Positions 40,201 to 50,342 of a stretch of DNA of 57,234 nt are shown one piece after another. Below the pieces are notes generated by a model that saw nothing but the letters and a program-made list of their open reading frames with translations, made no database searches and had not been told where the DNA came from. The stretch's first letter is position 1; each line of letters starts with the position of its first letter. The DNA lies in contig CAMCXL010000002.1 in assembly GCA_945883505.1 (NCBI GenBank), positions 106,254-163,487 of the forward strand, read 5' to 3'. Source of the DNA: Rhodoluna limnophila (GTDB taxonomy: Bacteria; Actinomycetota; Actinomycetes; Actinomycetales; Microbacteriaceae). The position numbers were made by a program, and so were the translations under genes.

Positions 40201-40804
40201 GCTGGCGACGAACCTCACCGGCTAGGTCACTGAGTCTTGCGAGGTTAGCCTGCATGGCCTCAATCTTGCGCTCGGTTTTTTCCTTGCGGCGACGGTGCTT
40301 CAAGATTCCGGCAGCTTCTTCAATGAAGCCGCGTCTTTCTTCGGGTGTGGCTCGAAGAACGCTGTCTAACTGACCCTGACCCACGATGACGTGCATTTCC
40401 CGGCCGAGGCCAGAATCGCTAAGCAGTTCTTGAACATCGAGTAGTCGACAGGGGTCTCCATTGATTGCATACTCAGAGCCACCACTTCTAAACAGGGTTC
40501 TTGAAATGGTGACTTCGGTGTATTCAATAGGTAAAGCGCCATCGGCGTTGTCTATTGTGAGCATTACCTCGGCGCGACCAAGGGGGCCTTTAGTTGCGGT
40601 ACCGGCGAAGATGACGTCTTCCATCTTTCCACCGCGCAAAGTCTTTGCGCCTTGCTCCCCCATTACCCAAGCAAGGGCGTCAACAACGTTGGATTTACCA
40701 GAACCATTTGGTCCCACTACACACGTCACACCGCGTTCAAATTGAAACGTGGTGGGCTGGGCAAAAGACTTGAAGCCTTTGAGGGTAAGGCTCTTGAGAT
40801 GCAA
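37295..40804 (-). CDS. smc: Chromosome segregation protein SMC
   Basis: SMC with ScpA/ScpB compacts and segregates the chromosome. The 1169-residue protein has Walker A GPNGSGKSN near residue 35, two long coiled coils, and a hinge region around 500-640. ABC signature LSGGERSLAAVALM and Walker B FYVMDEVEAALDD lie near the end. The start is TTG at 40804 (MHLKSLTLKGFKSF), the normal SMC N-terminus, with AAGAGGGG 10 nt upstream. A hairpin between mutM and smc might partly separate the two transcripts. Confidence 0.98.
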   Translation of the reverse strand: MHLKSLTLKGFKSFAQPTTFQFERGVTCVVGPNGSGKSNVVDALAWVMGEQGAKTLRGGKMEDVIFAGTATKGPLGRAEVMLTIDNADGALPIEYTEVTISRTLFRSGGSEYAINGDPCRLLDVQELLSDSGLGREMHVIVGQGQLDSVLRATPEERRGFIEEAAGILKHRRRKEKTERKIEAMQANLARLSDLAGEVRRQLKPLGQQAEIAREAQNIASQARDAKSRILANDIVQIQTSLETTATSESQRRSERNILQEMLSENTQRLGQLESPELNQKLDRARQISFDFDSLQERIRSISNIASARAALLESSDQEQSKFDISSITVDIEKAELQMVKFQEEVARLNQDLRKAEASRNVAREALDAFERKTQEQNSLISKYDLDLAEFGNNVKVAESKLEAFRNEKTRHEEILSAARSRHLEQSRQYQELESVLSQNQPAASNLESNYEAAQRAVSDASAKIESLRDQLHEAEREKDALAGKRSALNLTLEQKDGASSLTQAQLRGIRGLVANHMRIEPGFEQAIAAALGSLADALVAEDMDSGLSALEHLKRTDGGRVEIIIADVDIRSEISLGNQIAGAKLASEVVSAPDGILKLLSTVVIVDDLDSARNYFRSSGEDRQVITKQGDVLTRAVLRGGSSSKPSKLELVAERDAAEAALSRLSSRIETLSSELAQAKSNELASKNSAKQALAELNEQDAKLASQAEKLGRIRVQVEALQSELDRLSSVAQSHDQAIAQAVQELEAAISRLREFENQGRPEQSQLDRQILSEALEKERSTELDIRVELGAAEERLRVETEKSENLKNQLDSSRAAVDQAITAAKSRTAQLRSAKQVLKLLPVLIENVSESSNQAKREYNLLEQERSDQFQELTKVRGDIASIQQKLSELTQSVHDIELQNHEKRLNLANLVTRAQEELGLDEQTLLAEYGPDQLIPSGDEEKEPEIFNRDSQMQRLKDAEKLLEKLGRVNPLALEEFAALEQRHKFLTDQLQDLTETRKDLIKIIADLDEKMQVIFNDAFQDTKKAFEKVFPVLFPGGTGSIFLTDPDNLLTTGLEVNVKPAGKKIERLSLLSGGERSLAAVALMVSIFKARPSPFYVMDEVEAALDDANLGRLLSIFEDLRSSSQLIIITHQKRTMEIADALYGVSMKSDGISAVVGQRLREKADA

Positions 40805-40864
40805 GCTGAGTCAACCCCTCTTAAAAAATGAAGCCTGGCCTACTGGCTAAGCAGTATCTAAAAT

Positions 40865-40882
40865 TACCCCATTTTTGGGGTA
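40865..40882 (-). terminator. Possible terminator hairpin between mutM and smc
   Basis: The stem TACCCC/GGGGTA around a short AT-rich loop lies about 10 nt after the mutM stop and is followed on the minus strand by ATTTTAG. The stem is only six base pairs and the T-run is short, so it is at best a weak terminator. Confidence 0.45.
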
Positions 40883-40892
40883 GCTTCGACCG

Positions 40893-41807
40893 CTAGCTTG
40901 GGCGCTGGCATCTGGGGCAAAAGTGCGAGCCTCGGTTAGCCCAGGCTTGACGCCTAATGGGGGTGTGGCACCTGGCACAGGGCTTATCGGTCTGACCGTA
41001 GGCATAAAGCTGCTGGGAGAAGTAGCCGGCTTCCCCGTTTACGTTCTTGTACTGCTGGTCAAACGAGGTCCCGCCCTGCACAACAGCCGCCTGAAGTACC
41101 TGCTTTGAGATCTCTAAAAGTTCGGTCAATTTGGACTTAGAGATGCCATCTGCGGAGCGGTCAAAGTGCAGCTTTGCAAGCCAGAGTGATTCATCGGCGT
41201 AGATGTTGCCAATTCCACTAAGTAGGTTCTGGTCCAAAATAACCCGCTTGATACCGCTTTTTTTGTTTCTCATCTTGGAAACTACCGCAGCAAGGTCAAA
41301 GGCATCATCGAGTGGGTCTCGGGCTATGTGCTCAGCTGAAACCGGAATCAAGTTTTGCCATGGCTTTGAACTATTTTTGCCCGAACTGAATCCACCTGAT
41401 CCTCCGTCCCGGGTTTTCACCAAGTCATCGATTGCCAAAGATCCAAAGATCCGCTGATCTACGAACCTAAGCTCGAGCGGTTTTCCCGTTTTGGTTTCAA
41501 ACTCAATCGTCACGCGATTTAGCTTGTCTTGCGGATACCCGGGGGTCCGGATTAGCATTTGGCCACTCATCCCAAGGTGACCAACCAGCGCGGTGGCTTC
41601 ACCCTCAAGTGGAAGCCAGAGAAATTTGCCGCGCCTTACAACGTCCAGCACTTTGGTACCCAGGAGTTTTTGTCTGAAGTCCCTAACGCCGCTTAGATGT
41701 TTCTTGAGGCTTCTTTCCTCGTGGATCTTTATCCCAGTTACGGTGGCATCAGTAATTGACTTTGCAAGACCCGACCGTACGGTCTCAACCTCGGGAAGCT
41801 CGGGCAT
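40893..41807 (-). CDS. mutM: Formamidopyrimidine-DNA glycosylase
   Basis: MutM excises 8-oxoguanine and related lesions. The N-terminus is PELPEVETV, with catalytic Pro after Met removal and the following Glu. A LLSGIGNIYADESLWLA H2TH motif and a C-terminal zinc finger (CARCHTPIRR ... CPRC) are visible. The 304-residue length is normal. A run rich in Gly and Ser (about 135-150, GGSGGFSSGKNSSK) is a local insertion. The start directly follows the rnc stop. Confidence 0.96.
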   Translation of the reverse strand: MPELPEVETVRSGLAKSITDATVTGIKIHEERSLKKHLSGVRDFRQKLLGTKVLDVVRRGKFLWLPLEGEATALVGHLGMSGQMLIRTPGYPQDKLNRVTIEFETKTGKPLELRFVDQRIFGSLAIDDLVKTRDGGSGGFSSGKNSSKPWQNLIPVSAEHIARDPLDDAFDLAAVVSKMRNKKSGIKRVILDQNLLSGIGNIYADESLWLAKLHFDRSADGISKSKLTELLEISKQVLQAAVVQGGTSFDQQYKNVNGEAGYFSQQLYAYGQTDKPCARCHTPIRRQAWANRGSHFCPRCQRPS

Positions 41808-42479
41808 CTACTTGTAAGAAGCCAAGGCCTTGATGGCGGCGTTGGTCTCGGCTAGTTTTCTAGACCTTCCCTCAGCGCTAGCTGCAACCTCGCCGTCAAT
41901 CAATAGCGTTGCAAGAAAAGTGCGGTCGTGATCTGGCCCTTCATGTGTGATCTGATAAACCGGCTGTGCCTTGCCAGCGGCTTGCAGGACCTCAAGCAAA
42001 GTGGTCTTGGGGTCGGCCGAATCAAGCAACTGCACCGGATCAGCCAGCATCGGAAGAATCAACTTCTCCACAATCTTTGCTGCCGCGGGCATGCCCTTAG
42101 ACACAAAAGCTGCTCCTAAAACCGCCTCAAAGCAATCGGCTAGAAGGTTCTGCTTTTCGCGACCCCCGGTTTGAATTTCACCCTTGCCAAGCAAAAGGTG
42201 TGAACCTAGATCTAGTGCGGTGGCCGCCTCGGCTAAAGCCGGTGCGCTAACAACAGCATTTTTTAGTTTGGTGAGTTCACCCTCGTCAAGGTCGGCGAAG
42301 TGATCATGTATGTGTGCGGTGACTAAAAATCCAAGTATGGCGTCGCCCAGAAACTCGAGGCGTTCATTATTTGGACCTCTACCGTTCTCATAGGAGAAAG
42401 AACGGTGAGTCAGGGCAAGCTCTAAAAGTTGAGGCTCAATTTCAACGCCAAGGGATTTACCCAGCGCATCTAGGTTCAT
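41808..42479 (-). CDS. rnc: Ribonuclease III
   Basis: RNase III processes rRNA precursors and other double-stranded RNA. It has the signature NERLEFLGDAILGF, second acidic site LLADCFEAVLGA, and a C-terminal double-stranded RNA-binding domain (PKTTLLEVLQAAGKAQPVY ... NAAIKALA). The length is 223 residues. It sits 3 nt after rpmF and ends at the mutM start. Confidence 0.98.
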   Translation of the reverse strand: MNLDALGKSLGVEIEPQLLELALTHRSFSYENGRGPNNERLEFLGDAILGFLVTAHIHDHFADLDEGELTKLKNAVVSAPALAEAATALDLGSHLLLGKGEIQTGGREKQNLLADCFEAVLGAAFVSKGMPAAAKIVEKLILPMLADPVQLLDSADPKTTLLEVLQAAGKAQPVYQITHEGPDHDRTFLATLLIDGEVAASAEGRSRKLAETNAAIKALASYK

Positions 42480-42482
42480 GCT

Positions 42483-42686
42483 TTACGCGTCAGCGACCTT
42501 GCGGCCCTTGTACTCCATGAATAGGGCGTTGCCGCTTGAGTCTTCGACTAGCTTGGCGCGGTGAGGAAGAGAGTAAACGGTCTTACCGTTTTCAATGCTC
42601 TTGACCAGAGTGATAGGAGCGGCCTTCCACTGCGAGCGACGTGCACGAGTGTTGGAACGCGACATGCGTCTTTTAGGTACTGGCAT
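42483..42686 (-). CDS. rpmF: 50S ribosomal protein L32
   Basis: L32 is recognised by [21 protein letters not shown] at its N-terminus. The 67-residue form has no CxxC zinc pair, so it is the zinc-free (C-minus) type. It follows the DUF177 gene after 3 nt, the widespread yceD-rpmF arrangement. Confidence 0.98.
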   Translation of the reverse strand: MPVPKRRMSRSNTRARRSQWKAAPITLVKSIENGKTVYSLPHRAKLVEDSSGNALFMEYKGRKVADA

Positions 42687-42689
42687 TTC

Positions 42690-43193
42690 TTACTCTTTCC
42701 TAAAGCTTTCTAATTCACTCCAGCGAGAATCAATCTGCACCTGGTGAACGTGGTTCGGGTCTTCGGCCATTTTCACACCGCATTCAGGGCAAAGACCTAA
42801 ACAGTCTTCGCTGCAAACGGGTTTGAACGGAAGGCTTAAAACTACCGCATCTGTGATGGCCTGCTCAAGGTCGATTTTCTCTTCCTGAACCAGGAAATCA
42901 TCTTCCTGCTCTAAAGAATAGGCGAAAAGTTCCTGAAAATCCACTTCGACCGCCAGTTTCAGGGGCTCCAGGCACCTTGAGCACTCGGCAGTGGCGGTGG
43001 TGTCAACCTCACCGGTTACCAGAATTCCCTCGTGGACCGACTCCAGGCGAAGGTTTAGTTCAATTACCTCACCGGCTGGCACCGTGGCTAGACCCTGACC
43101 CATTGGGTCAACCAATGGAATATCGAGCTCAAGCTCGTTCATCTGGCCAGGCCTTCTGGTTAGATCATTTACCGCAACTACAAAACTTGTCAT
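42690..43193 (-). CDS. DUF177 (YceD) family protein
   Basis: This 167-residue protein matches YceD/DUF177, encoded directly before rpmF in most bacteria and linked to 23S rRNA maturation. It has CSRCLEPL near residue 75 and CSEDCLGLCPECGVKM near the C-terminus, a probable zinc site. The start overlaps the coaD stop by 4 nt (ATGA). Confidence 0.95.
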   Translation of the reverse strand: MTSFVVAVNDLTRRPGQMNELELDIPLVDPMGQGLATVPAGEVIELNLRLESVHEGILVTGEVDTTATAECSRCLEPLKLAVEVDFQELFAYSLEQEDDFLVQEEKIDLEQAITDAVVLSLPFKPVCSEDCLGLCPECGVKMAEDPNHVHQVQIDSRWSELESFRKE

Positions 43194-43678
43194 TTCGAAC
43201 TACCTAAAGCTTTTGCCACAGCCTTGGAAACATAGTTTTCAACCGGTCCACCAAGTTCTGCTACCTGCCTAACCAGCGAGCTCGCCACCAACCCGTACTG
43301 CGGATCCGCAGCGATAAAAACGGTTTCAATTCCACTCAAATCCCGATTGACTTTCGCCATTGGTAGCTCGTAATCCAGATCGACATTACTTCTAAATCCC
43401 TTGAGCAATACCTTTGCTCCAACAGACCTCAGATGATCAACTAGCAAACCAGAAGATAGTTCAGTCACTTTAATGTTGGAGGTATTGACTGAAGCTTCAG
43501 AAAGTGAATCCTTGATTAGCTGCACCCGCTCGGCACTTGTAAAGCGCGGGGCCTTGTCGGGGTTGTGAACTACCAGCACTTCAAGCTCGTCAAACAGTGA
43601 AGCAGCCCGCGCGATGATATCGACGTGGCCAAGAGTGATCGGGTCAAATGAGCCCGGGTAGACGGCGAGTTTTGCCAT
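43190..43678 (-). CDS. coaD: Phosphopantetheine adenylyltransferase
   Basis: CoaD makes dephospho-CoA in coenzyme A synthesis. The nucleotidyltransferase motif YPGSFDPITLGHVDII is at the N-terminus. GFRSNVDLDYELPMAKVN and VASSLVRQVAELGG, which bind substrate, are also present. Length is 162 residues, as usual. It lies 28 nt after recG. Confidence 0.98.
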   Translation of the reverse strand: MAKLAVYPGSFDPITLGHVDIIARAASLFDELEVLVVHNPDKAPRFTSAERVQLIKDSLSEASVNTSNIKVTELSSGLLVDHLRSVGAKVLLKGFRSNVDLDYELPMAKVNRDLSGIETVFIAADPQYGLVASSLVRQVAELGGPVENYVSKAVAKALGSSK

Positions 43679-43706
43679 AACCCAAGGTTAGCAACAATTG
43701 CAAGGG

Positions 43707-45806
43707 CTAGCCCTTGGCTAGATTTTCAGCTGAATTGACCTGCTCCAGCAAAGCTCTAAGGATCGGGGAATTACCTAGCTCGGGATCGGATTCAAATAGC
43801 TCCTCAACCTCAAGCCGGACCTTTTGAATCAATTCCGAATCCTGAATCACCCGAAGCAGTAAAAGACTGGATCTGCCGCCGGACTGGGTGGCACCAAGCA
43901 CATCTCCTTCGCGGCGTAGCTCAAGGTCAATCTCGCTGAGCTTGAAGCCATCGCTTTCCCCGGCAACAGCTTCAATCCGCTGGAGCGCTATCGAGTCATC
44001 CTCGGCTGCCGTGAGAAGTAAGCAAAGCCCCTTGGCGGAGCCTCGGCCCACTCGGCCACGAAGTTGATGGAGCTGAGACATTCCGAAGTTATCGGCGTCC
44101 AAGATAACCATCGCGGTGGCGTTTGGAACATCAACACCAACTTCGATCACTGTTGTGGAGACCAGAAGATCTATTTCCTTTTTCACAAACGCTTGCATGA
44201 TTTGTGCTTTTTGGTCAGCGTCCATCCGTCCGTGAAGCTCCTGAATCCTAAGCCCCGACAAAGCGGGGTTTTTCCGAAGCTGCAAGATTGTCTTTTCGAC
44301 CGATGCCCCAGATTGCTCCTTCTCGCTCTCGTCGATTTTTGGACAGACCACAAATCCTTGGTGACCCTTGGCAATCTCCTCCGCAACCCTTTCCCAAACC
44401 CTTGCAACCAGGGCCTTATCCCCCGCCCGAACTACATGGGAATCGATTTGCTTGCGGCCTGCCGGAAGTTCAGTCAGCGAGGAAACCGCCATGTCACCAA
44501 AAACCGTGACCGCCAGTGTTCTAGGAATTGGAGTTGCGGTCATAGTCAAAACATGAGGAGAGAGTTTGCCTTTTAGTCGGAGTCTGTCTCTTTGCTCAAC
44601 CCCAAAGCGGTGCTGCTCGTCAATAACTACAAGACCGAGATCATAGAACTCCACTTTCTCCGAAAATAGGGCATGGGTTCCAATTACAATTCTGGCTTTT
44701 CCGGAAACCACTTGCAGCATGGCTTTTTTGCGAGCGTCGGTTGGAAGCTGTCCGGTCAAAAGGGTAAGGCCTACCTCCTTGGCAAGATCCTCTCCGAGAC
44801 TTTTTTCAATTGACCGAAAGTGTTGCGAGGCCAAAACCTCAGTTGGAGCAAGAAGGGCAGATTGACCGTCACTATCGGCAACCGAAAGCATGGCGCGAAG
44901 CGCCACGAGAGTTTTCCCAGACCCAACCTCGCCTTGCAGCAGTCGGTTCATGGGGTAGGTCTTTGCTAAGTCCTTCCTAATTTCTTCGCCCACTTCGGAC
45001 TGACCGGAGGTAAGTGTAAATGGAAGCTCCGCATCAAATCTTTCTAGGTAGCCACCGGTTGCGCTGACTCGAGAGGTAGCGGGAGATTGCTCGTTGTTTA
45101 CTCTTCGTTGAATCAAGTTTGCCTGCAATAAAAAAGCCTCGCGATAAACCAAGGTCTTCTTGGCAGAGCTAGCTTCGGATTTGGTCGCGGGTCTGTGAAT
45201 TTGTTCCAAGGCTTGATTTATAGAAAGCAGTTTGTGCTTTTTCTGAAGGGCGGGAGGCACTTCGTCCGCAATTGGCTCTAGCGTATCCAAGACAATCCCC
45301 ATGGCTTTTTGAATCATCCAAGTCGTGACAGTTGCCGATGCCGGATATATCGGGATTGGCTGATCGGCCCAGGCCTTGGCGTCAAACTGTGATACCTCGT
45401 CAGTAAAGAGTTCATAGTCTGGGTGCGCAAGCTGAAGCTTTCCTTGATACTCGCCAATTTTTCCAGCGAATAGACCTCGGACCCCGGGCCTTAGATCCTT
45501 TTGTCTCCAAGCTTGATTGAAGAATGTGAGCGATAAGAATCCGCTGCCATCAGTAATTCGAACCTCGAGGATGTGGCTCACTCGTCCTTTGGTTCTGCGC
45601 TCTCTGGCATCCACAACCTCAGCAACAATCGATAGCGATTCGCCGATTGGCAAATTTGCAATCGGGGTCAGTTCACCTCGGTTGGAGTATCGCCTCGGAT
45701 AGTGCTGAAGCAAATCCGCAACCGTGAAAAGCCCTAAGTTCTTTGAGAAGCTCTTGGCGGTCTTATCCCCTAAGACTCGGTCCAAAGAAGTGGTTGGCAA
45801 CAGCAT
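43707..45806 (-). CDS. recG: ATP-dependent DNA helicase RecG
   Basis: RecG remodels stalled forks and Holliday junctions. The 699-residue protein has a wedge/OB domain (about 55-160), Walker A GEVGSGKT (292-299), DEQH in VVIDEQHRFGVEQ, and motif VI QLRGRVGRGSAKGLC. The C-terminal TRG region (ELDL-like EIDLELRREGDVLGATQSG) is also present. The start at 45806 is the usual MLLPTTSLDRVLG. Confidence 0.98.
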   Translation of the reverse strand: MLLPTTSLDRVLGDKTAKSFSKNLGLFTVADLLQHYPRRYSNRGELTPIANLPIGESLSIVAEVVDARERRTKGRVSHILEVRITDGSGFLSLTFFNQAWRQKDLRPGVRGLFAGKIGEYQGKLQLAHPDYELFTDEVSQFDAKAWADQPIPIYPASATVTTWMIQKAMGIVLDTLEPIADEVPPALQKKHKLLSINQALEQIHRPATKSEASSAKKTLVYREAFLLQANLIQRRVNNEQSPATSRVSATGGYLERFDAELPFTLTSGQSEVGEEIRKDLAKTYPMNRLLQGEVGSGKTLVALRAMLSVADSDGQSALLAPTEVLASQHFRSIEKSLGEDLAKEVGLTLLTGQLPTDARKKAMLQVVSGKARIVIGTHALFSEKVEFYDLGLVVIDEQHRFGVEQRDRLRLKGKLSPHVLTMTATPIPRTLAVTVFGDMAVSSLTELPAGRKQIDSHVVRAGDKALVARVWERVAEEIAKGHQGFVVCPKIDESEKEQSGASVEKTILQLRKNPALSGLRIQELHGRMDADQKAQIMQAFVKKEIDLLVSTTVIEVGVDVPNATAMVILDADNFGMSQLHQLRGRVGRGSAKGLCLLLTAAEDDSIALQRIEAVAGESDGFKLSEIDLELRREGDVLGATQSGGRSSLLLLRVIQDSELIQKVRLEVEELFESDPELGNSPILRALLEQVNSAENLAKG

Positions 45807-45857
45807 GCTTCAATCCTCCACGAGCTAACCGACAAAAGCGGTTAGGCTTTGCCAGAC

Positions 45858-46420
45858 ATGACGAGAATTATTGGTGGCCTAGTTGGCTCAAGAAAGCTGG
45901 CCTCGCCAGCAAAAAGTACGAGGCCAACATCAGATCGTATCCGCGAGAGTATCTTTAGCTCTCTCGAATCAAAGGATGCTTTGCAGAAGGCTTCAGTCTT
46001 GGATCTCTACGCTGGCACTGGAGCTTTGGGATTAGAAGCACTAAGCCGCGGTGCCACATCAGCTCTGTTGGTCGAGAGCAATAAGCAGGCCGCAGCGGTT
46101 TGTATCCAAAACTCCCGCCTGATTCAAGACGCACTATTGGAAGAAGATCACGAGGTGGTAGCCAAGGTTCAGATCCAGCCAGTTCAAAAATTCCTAGAAA
46201 ACAACTCGCAAGTTTTTGACCTTGTGTTCATTGACCCGCCATATGAAATCCAGAACCAAGAAGTTGAAAAGAACCTAGAGAGTCTGCGCGGTCAGCTGTC
46301 GAAGAATGCACTGGTTTTGGTTGAGCGATCCACTCGCGCAGAAGCTCTTGAAACTGCCGGCTACGAGCTCTTAGAAACCAAAAACTTCGGCGATACCGCC
46401 GTCTATTGGCTTAGAGCGAA

Positions 46421-46424
<4 letters not shown>
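45858..46424 (+). CDS. rsmD: 16S rRNA (guanine966-N2)-methyltransferase RsmD
   Basis: RsmD methylates G966 of 16S rRNA. The SAM site VLDLYAGTGALGLEALSRGA and catalytic loop FIDPPYE are clear. ATG at 45858 (MTRIIGGLVGSRKL) gives 188 residues and the typical start; a TTG nine nt upstream in the same frame would lie too near the TTAGG sequence. The stop shares the palindrome CTAG with the gltA stop on the other strand. Confidence 0.95.
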
Positions 46425-47695
<1,271 letters not shown>

Positions 47696-47728
47696 AGCGC
47701 TCCTAGAATAAACAAAAAATCAACTGTT

Positions 47729-48838
47729 TTAGCCTAAAGCATTTTCGAGTCTGCCCGCAGCCCGCGAAATGTCTTCGTCTGTAGCGGTGAGCGAAAAGCG
47801 CACGTGCTGGGTGGCAAATTCCCCATAGAAGCTGCCCGGCACCACCACAATGCCCAGCTGGGCCATCTTCTCAACAGTGATCCAGCAGTCCTCGTTCAAG
47901 CTCGCCCACAGGTATAGCCCAGCCTGACTCTCAGATAGTTCAAAGCCGTAGCTTCGAACTGCCTTCAAGAGCACCTCGCGACGCTTTCTGTAAATTTCCT
48001 TTTCGACCCTAACGTGCTCAATATCGCCAAGGGCTGCGATCACCGCCTGTTGAGTTGGAAGCGGCATGATCATCCCGGCGTGCATCCGAAGATTCACCAG
48101 GTCTTTGATTAGCTGCTTCGAGCCAACCGCGAAGGCTGCTCGGTAGCCGGCCATATTTGATTGCTTAGAGAGTGAATAGAGACAAAGAATTCCCTCGTGA
48201 CTGTCACCGGAAACTCTTTTATCCAAAACACTTGGGATAACTTCGTTATCCCAAGGCTCGCTCCAGCCAAGTTCGGCGTAGCACTCGTCCGAGGCCAAAA
48301 GGGCACCGAGTTCCCTCGCCTTGGCAACTGCCTTGGCAAAGTCTTCGGCGGATAAAACTTTTCCGTCGGGATTCCCAGGAGAATTAATCCAAACCAACTT
48401 GGTATTAGCTGGCCACTTTTCTGGATCGTCTTCTGAAACCAAAGTTGCTCCAGCGAAAGCTGCACCAACCGCGTAAGCGGTGTATGCAACCCTGGGCTGA
48501 ACTACAACATCGCCTTTGCCTATTCCCAAAAGAACTGGTAGCCAGCTGATCAATTCTTTAGAACCGATGGTTGGCATTACTTGATCCGGGTGAATCCCCG
48601 GGACTTTTCTTCTAGTTTCAAACCAAGCGGCAACGGACTCGCGAAATTCTAGAGTTCCGGCGGTGGAAGGGTAGCCCGGCGCGTTGGAAAAGTTCCTAAG
48701 GGCATCTTGAATGACTTTGGGCGTTGCATCAATTGGTGATCCAACCGATAGATCAATTACGCCGTCTTTGTGAAGAGATGCTTTTTCACTGAAAGGCTTC
48801 AGGGATTGCCAAGGGTACTCCGGCAGATCGGTAAACAC
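47729..48838 (-). CDS. dapC: Succinyldiaminopimelate aminotransferase
   Basis: DapC is the PLP aminotransferase of the succinylase branch of lysine/diaminopimelate synthesis, which also feeds peptidoglycan. Lys225 in YSLSKQSNMAG binds PLP. INSPGNPDGKV and the starting LPEYPWQSLKPF are as in other actinobacterial DapC. Assignment also rests on position directly after fdxA, where dapC is found in many Actinobacteria. The start GTG at 48838 abuts the fdxA stop. Length is 369 residues. Confidence 0.9.
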   Translation of the reverse strand: MFTDLPEYPWQSLKPFSEKASLHKDGVIDLSVGSPIDATPKVIQDALRNFSNAPGYPSTAGTLEFRESVAAWFETRRKVPGIHPDQVMPTIGSKELISWLPVLLGIGKGDVVVQPRVAYTAYAVGAAFAGATLVSEDDPEKWPANTKLVWINSPGNPDGKVLSAEDFAKAVAKARELGALLASDECYAELGWSEPWDNEVIPSVLDKRVSGDSHEGILCLYSLSKQSNMAGYRAAFAVGSKQLIKDLVNLRMHAGMIMPLPTQQAVIAALGDIEHVRVEKEIYRKRREVLLKAVRSYGFELSESQAGLYLWASLNEDCWITVEKMAQLGIVVVPGSFYGEFATQHVRFSLTATDEDISRAAGRLENALG

Positions 48839-49165
48839 TTAGACCTGTTGAGGTTGAGGTGGTAAGGCTGCAACGATTGGGTGATCCCCGGGAATTGGTC
48901 CAACCTTGGCGGCACCGCCAGGAGAGCCAACGGTCTCGAAGAATTCCACATTTGCTTTGTAGTAATCAGCCCACTGCTCGGGAACATCGTCTTCGTAGTA
49001 GATAGCCTCAACTGGACAAACCGGTTCACAGGCACCGCAGTCGACGCACTCATCCGGGTGGATGTAAAGCATGCGGTCACCCTCGTAGATGCAATCTACC
49101 GGGCACTCCTCGATGCAGGCCTTGTCCTTGAGATCAACACATGGCAACGCGATTATGTACGTCAT
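48839..49165 (-). CDS. fdxA: Ferredoxin, 7Fe type
   Basis: A 108-residue ferredoxin with CIEECPVDCIYEG and CVDCGACEPVCPVEAIYYEDD, which fit one [3Fe-4S] and one [4Fe-4S] cluster. An acidic C-terminal extension is present. It carries electrons for unknown partners in the cytoplasm. A GGAAGGA ribosome site precedes the ATG. It sits between a PIG-L type gene and dapC, as in many Actinobacteria. Confidence 0.96.
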   Translation of the reverse strand: MTYIIALPCVDLKDKACIEECPVDCIYEGDRMLYIHPDECVDCGACEPVCPVEAIYYEDDVPEQWADYYKANVEFFETVGSPGGAAKVGPIPGDHPIVAALPPQPQQV

Positions 49166-49192
49166 TGGAAAATCCTTCCTGATGCTATTTTA

Positions 49193-50323
49193 CTAGCGAT
49201 GTCCGGAAGCATTTTTCGCCCAGGTGCCGGGTCTTAGCTTTGGGAACAAAATAACCACAGCGCAGATAATCAAGGATCCGTAAATCCAGATATTTCCAGC
49301 TTCGTTGTCGATAATCAGCGCATCCCCTGCGGCACTTGGTCTAGAAAGCCAAAATACGGTTCCAGCCAATGTAAAGCTCATTAGGTATAGCGCGCCCCTG
49401 GAGTTTCGAAGCAACCGAAGTGCCACAGCCAAAGAAAAGGTCATCACAAGAGCGACCACAAGACCAATCGGGGTCCTAGCATCATCGGAAGCCGTGACAG
49501 AGTGCAGCAGGGTTCCTGCAAAGCCCAGCAATATTCCAAGCGGAAGAGCCCACAGAGCTAGAAAGACCAGCTTTAGCCACAGCCATGGCCTGGTTGACGC
49601 CTTGCGAAGGCGTTCGGGGGTATCAAAGCGGAACTCTCGACCGGCGACCAAAGAATAAGTGTCTCGTCCGATAGAAACCTGACTCGCGTGTTGCTCAAGG
49701 GCGGCTTTTTTCTTTGGGGCTGTCTTGACTCCCCCGACCTCAACGTCAAATCGCTCCCGTGGTTCTGCGATAACCCAAAACTGTGGGGTTCGAAACTTCG
49801 AATCTCTGGCGAAGCGGCGAAGCGCCATTGCGGTTGCCTCGTGAGCTTTCTTGTGATCCGGGTGCCCGAACCCACCCTTGCGGTTATAGGTGATCACTGC
49901 ATCTGGCTTGAATTCCTTGAGCACCTGGTAAATGTCGTCTGAAATCACAGCGGTTGAAACTGATGAGAGTGACATCTCGTCAGTTCTTTTGAGCTTAATT
50001 GGTTTTCCAAAGGCATTTAGTCTCATACCGGAGTCAAGATAGGCGCGTGTGCCGGCAAATCTATGCTTGACGTCTCCAAGTTGTGCAAGGGCATTCCGGA
50101 GTTCGTTGGAACGGAACTGTCCCATCGAAGCCAAGTTTCCCTCGAGTGGTTTGAGATCTTCTAGCTTTACTCGTCCTCGTTCACCACGAGTGAGAGTAAA
50201 AACCATTACCTCGGCTCCGGATGCGGCACGATCTGCAATTACGTGACCGGTAAAAAGTGACTCGTCGTCTGGATGCGCGTGCACCAGGAGAACCTTTTTT
50301 GGATTGAAAGCAGCTCTAGCCAT
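49193..50323 (-). CDS. PIG-L/LmbE-type deacetylase fused to membrane domain (MshB-like)
   Basis: The N-terminal domain (about 1-200) has the zinc motif AHPDDE (His17, Asp19-Asp20) and a second motif FGHPDHKKAHEA, as in MshB and Mca, which deacetylate GlcNAc-inositol or mycothiol conjugates. After residue 220 it has about four hydrophobic segments (WLWLKLVFLALWALPLGILL, LVVALVMTFSLAVAL and two more), so the enzyme is anchored in the membrane. A membrane tail is not part of MshB, so I leave the symbol empty. It lies upstream of fdxA, where mshB sits in mycothiol makers; the substrate is unknown. Confidence 0.85.
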   Translation of the reverse strand: MARAAFNPKKVLLVHAHPDDESLFTGHVIADRAASGAEVMVFTLTRGERGRVKLEDLKPLEGNLASMGQFRSNELRNALAQLGDVKHRFAGTRAYLDSGMRLNAFGKPIKLKRTDEMSLSSVSTAVISDDIYQVLKEFKPDAVITYNRKGGFGHPDHKKAHEATAMALRRFARDSKFRTPQFWVIAEPRERFDVEVGGVKTAPKKKAALEQHASQVSIGRDTYSLVAGREFRFDTPERLRKASTRPWLWLKLVFLALWALPLGILLGFAGTLLHSVTASDDARTPIGLVVALVMTFSLAVALRLLRNSRGALYLMSFTLAGTVFWLSRPSAAGDALIIDNEAGNIWIYGSLIICAVVILFPKLRPGTWAKNASGHR

Positions 50324-50342
50324 AGTGACAACTCTAAGCGTT

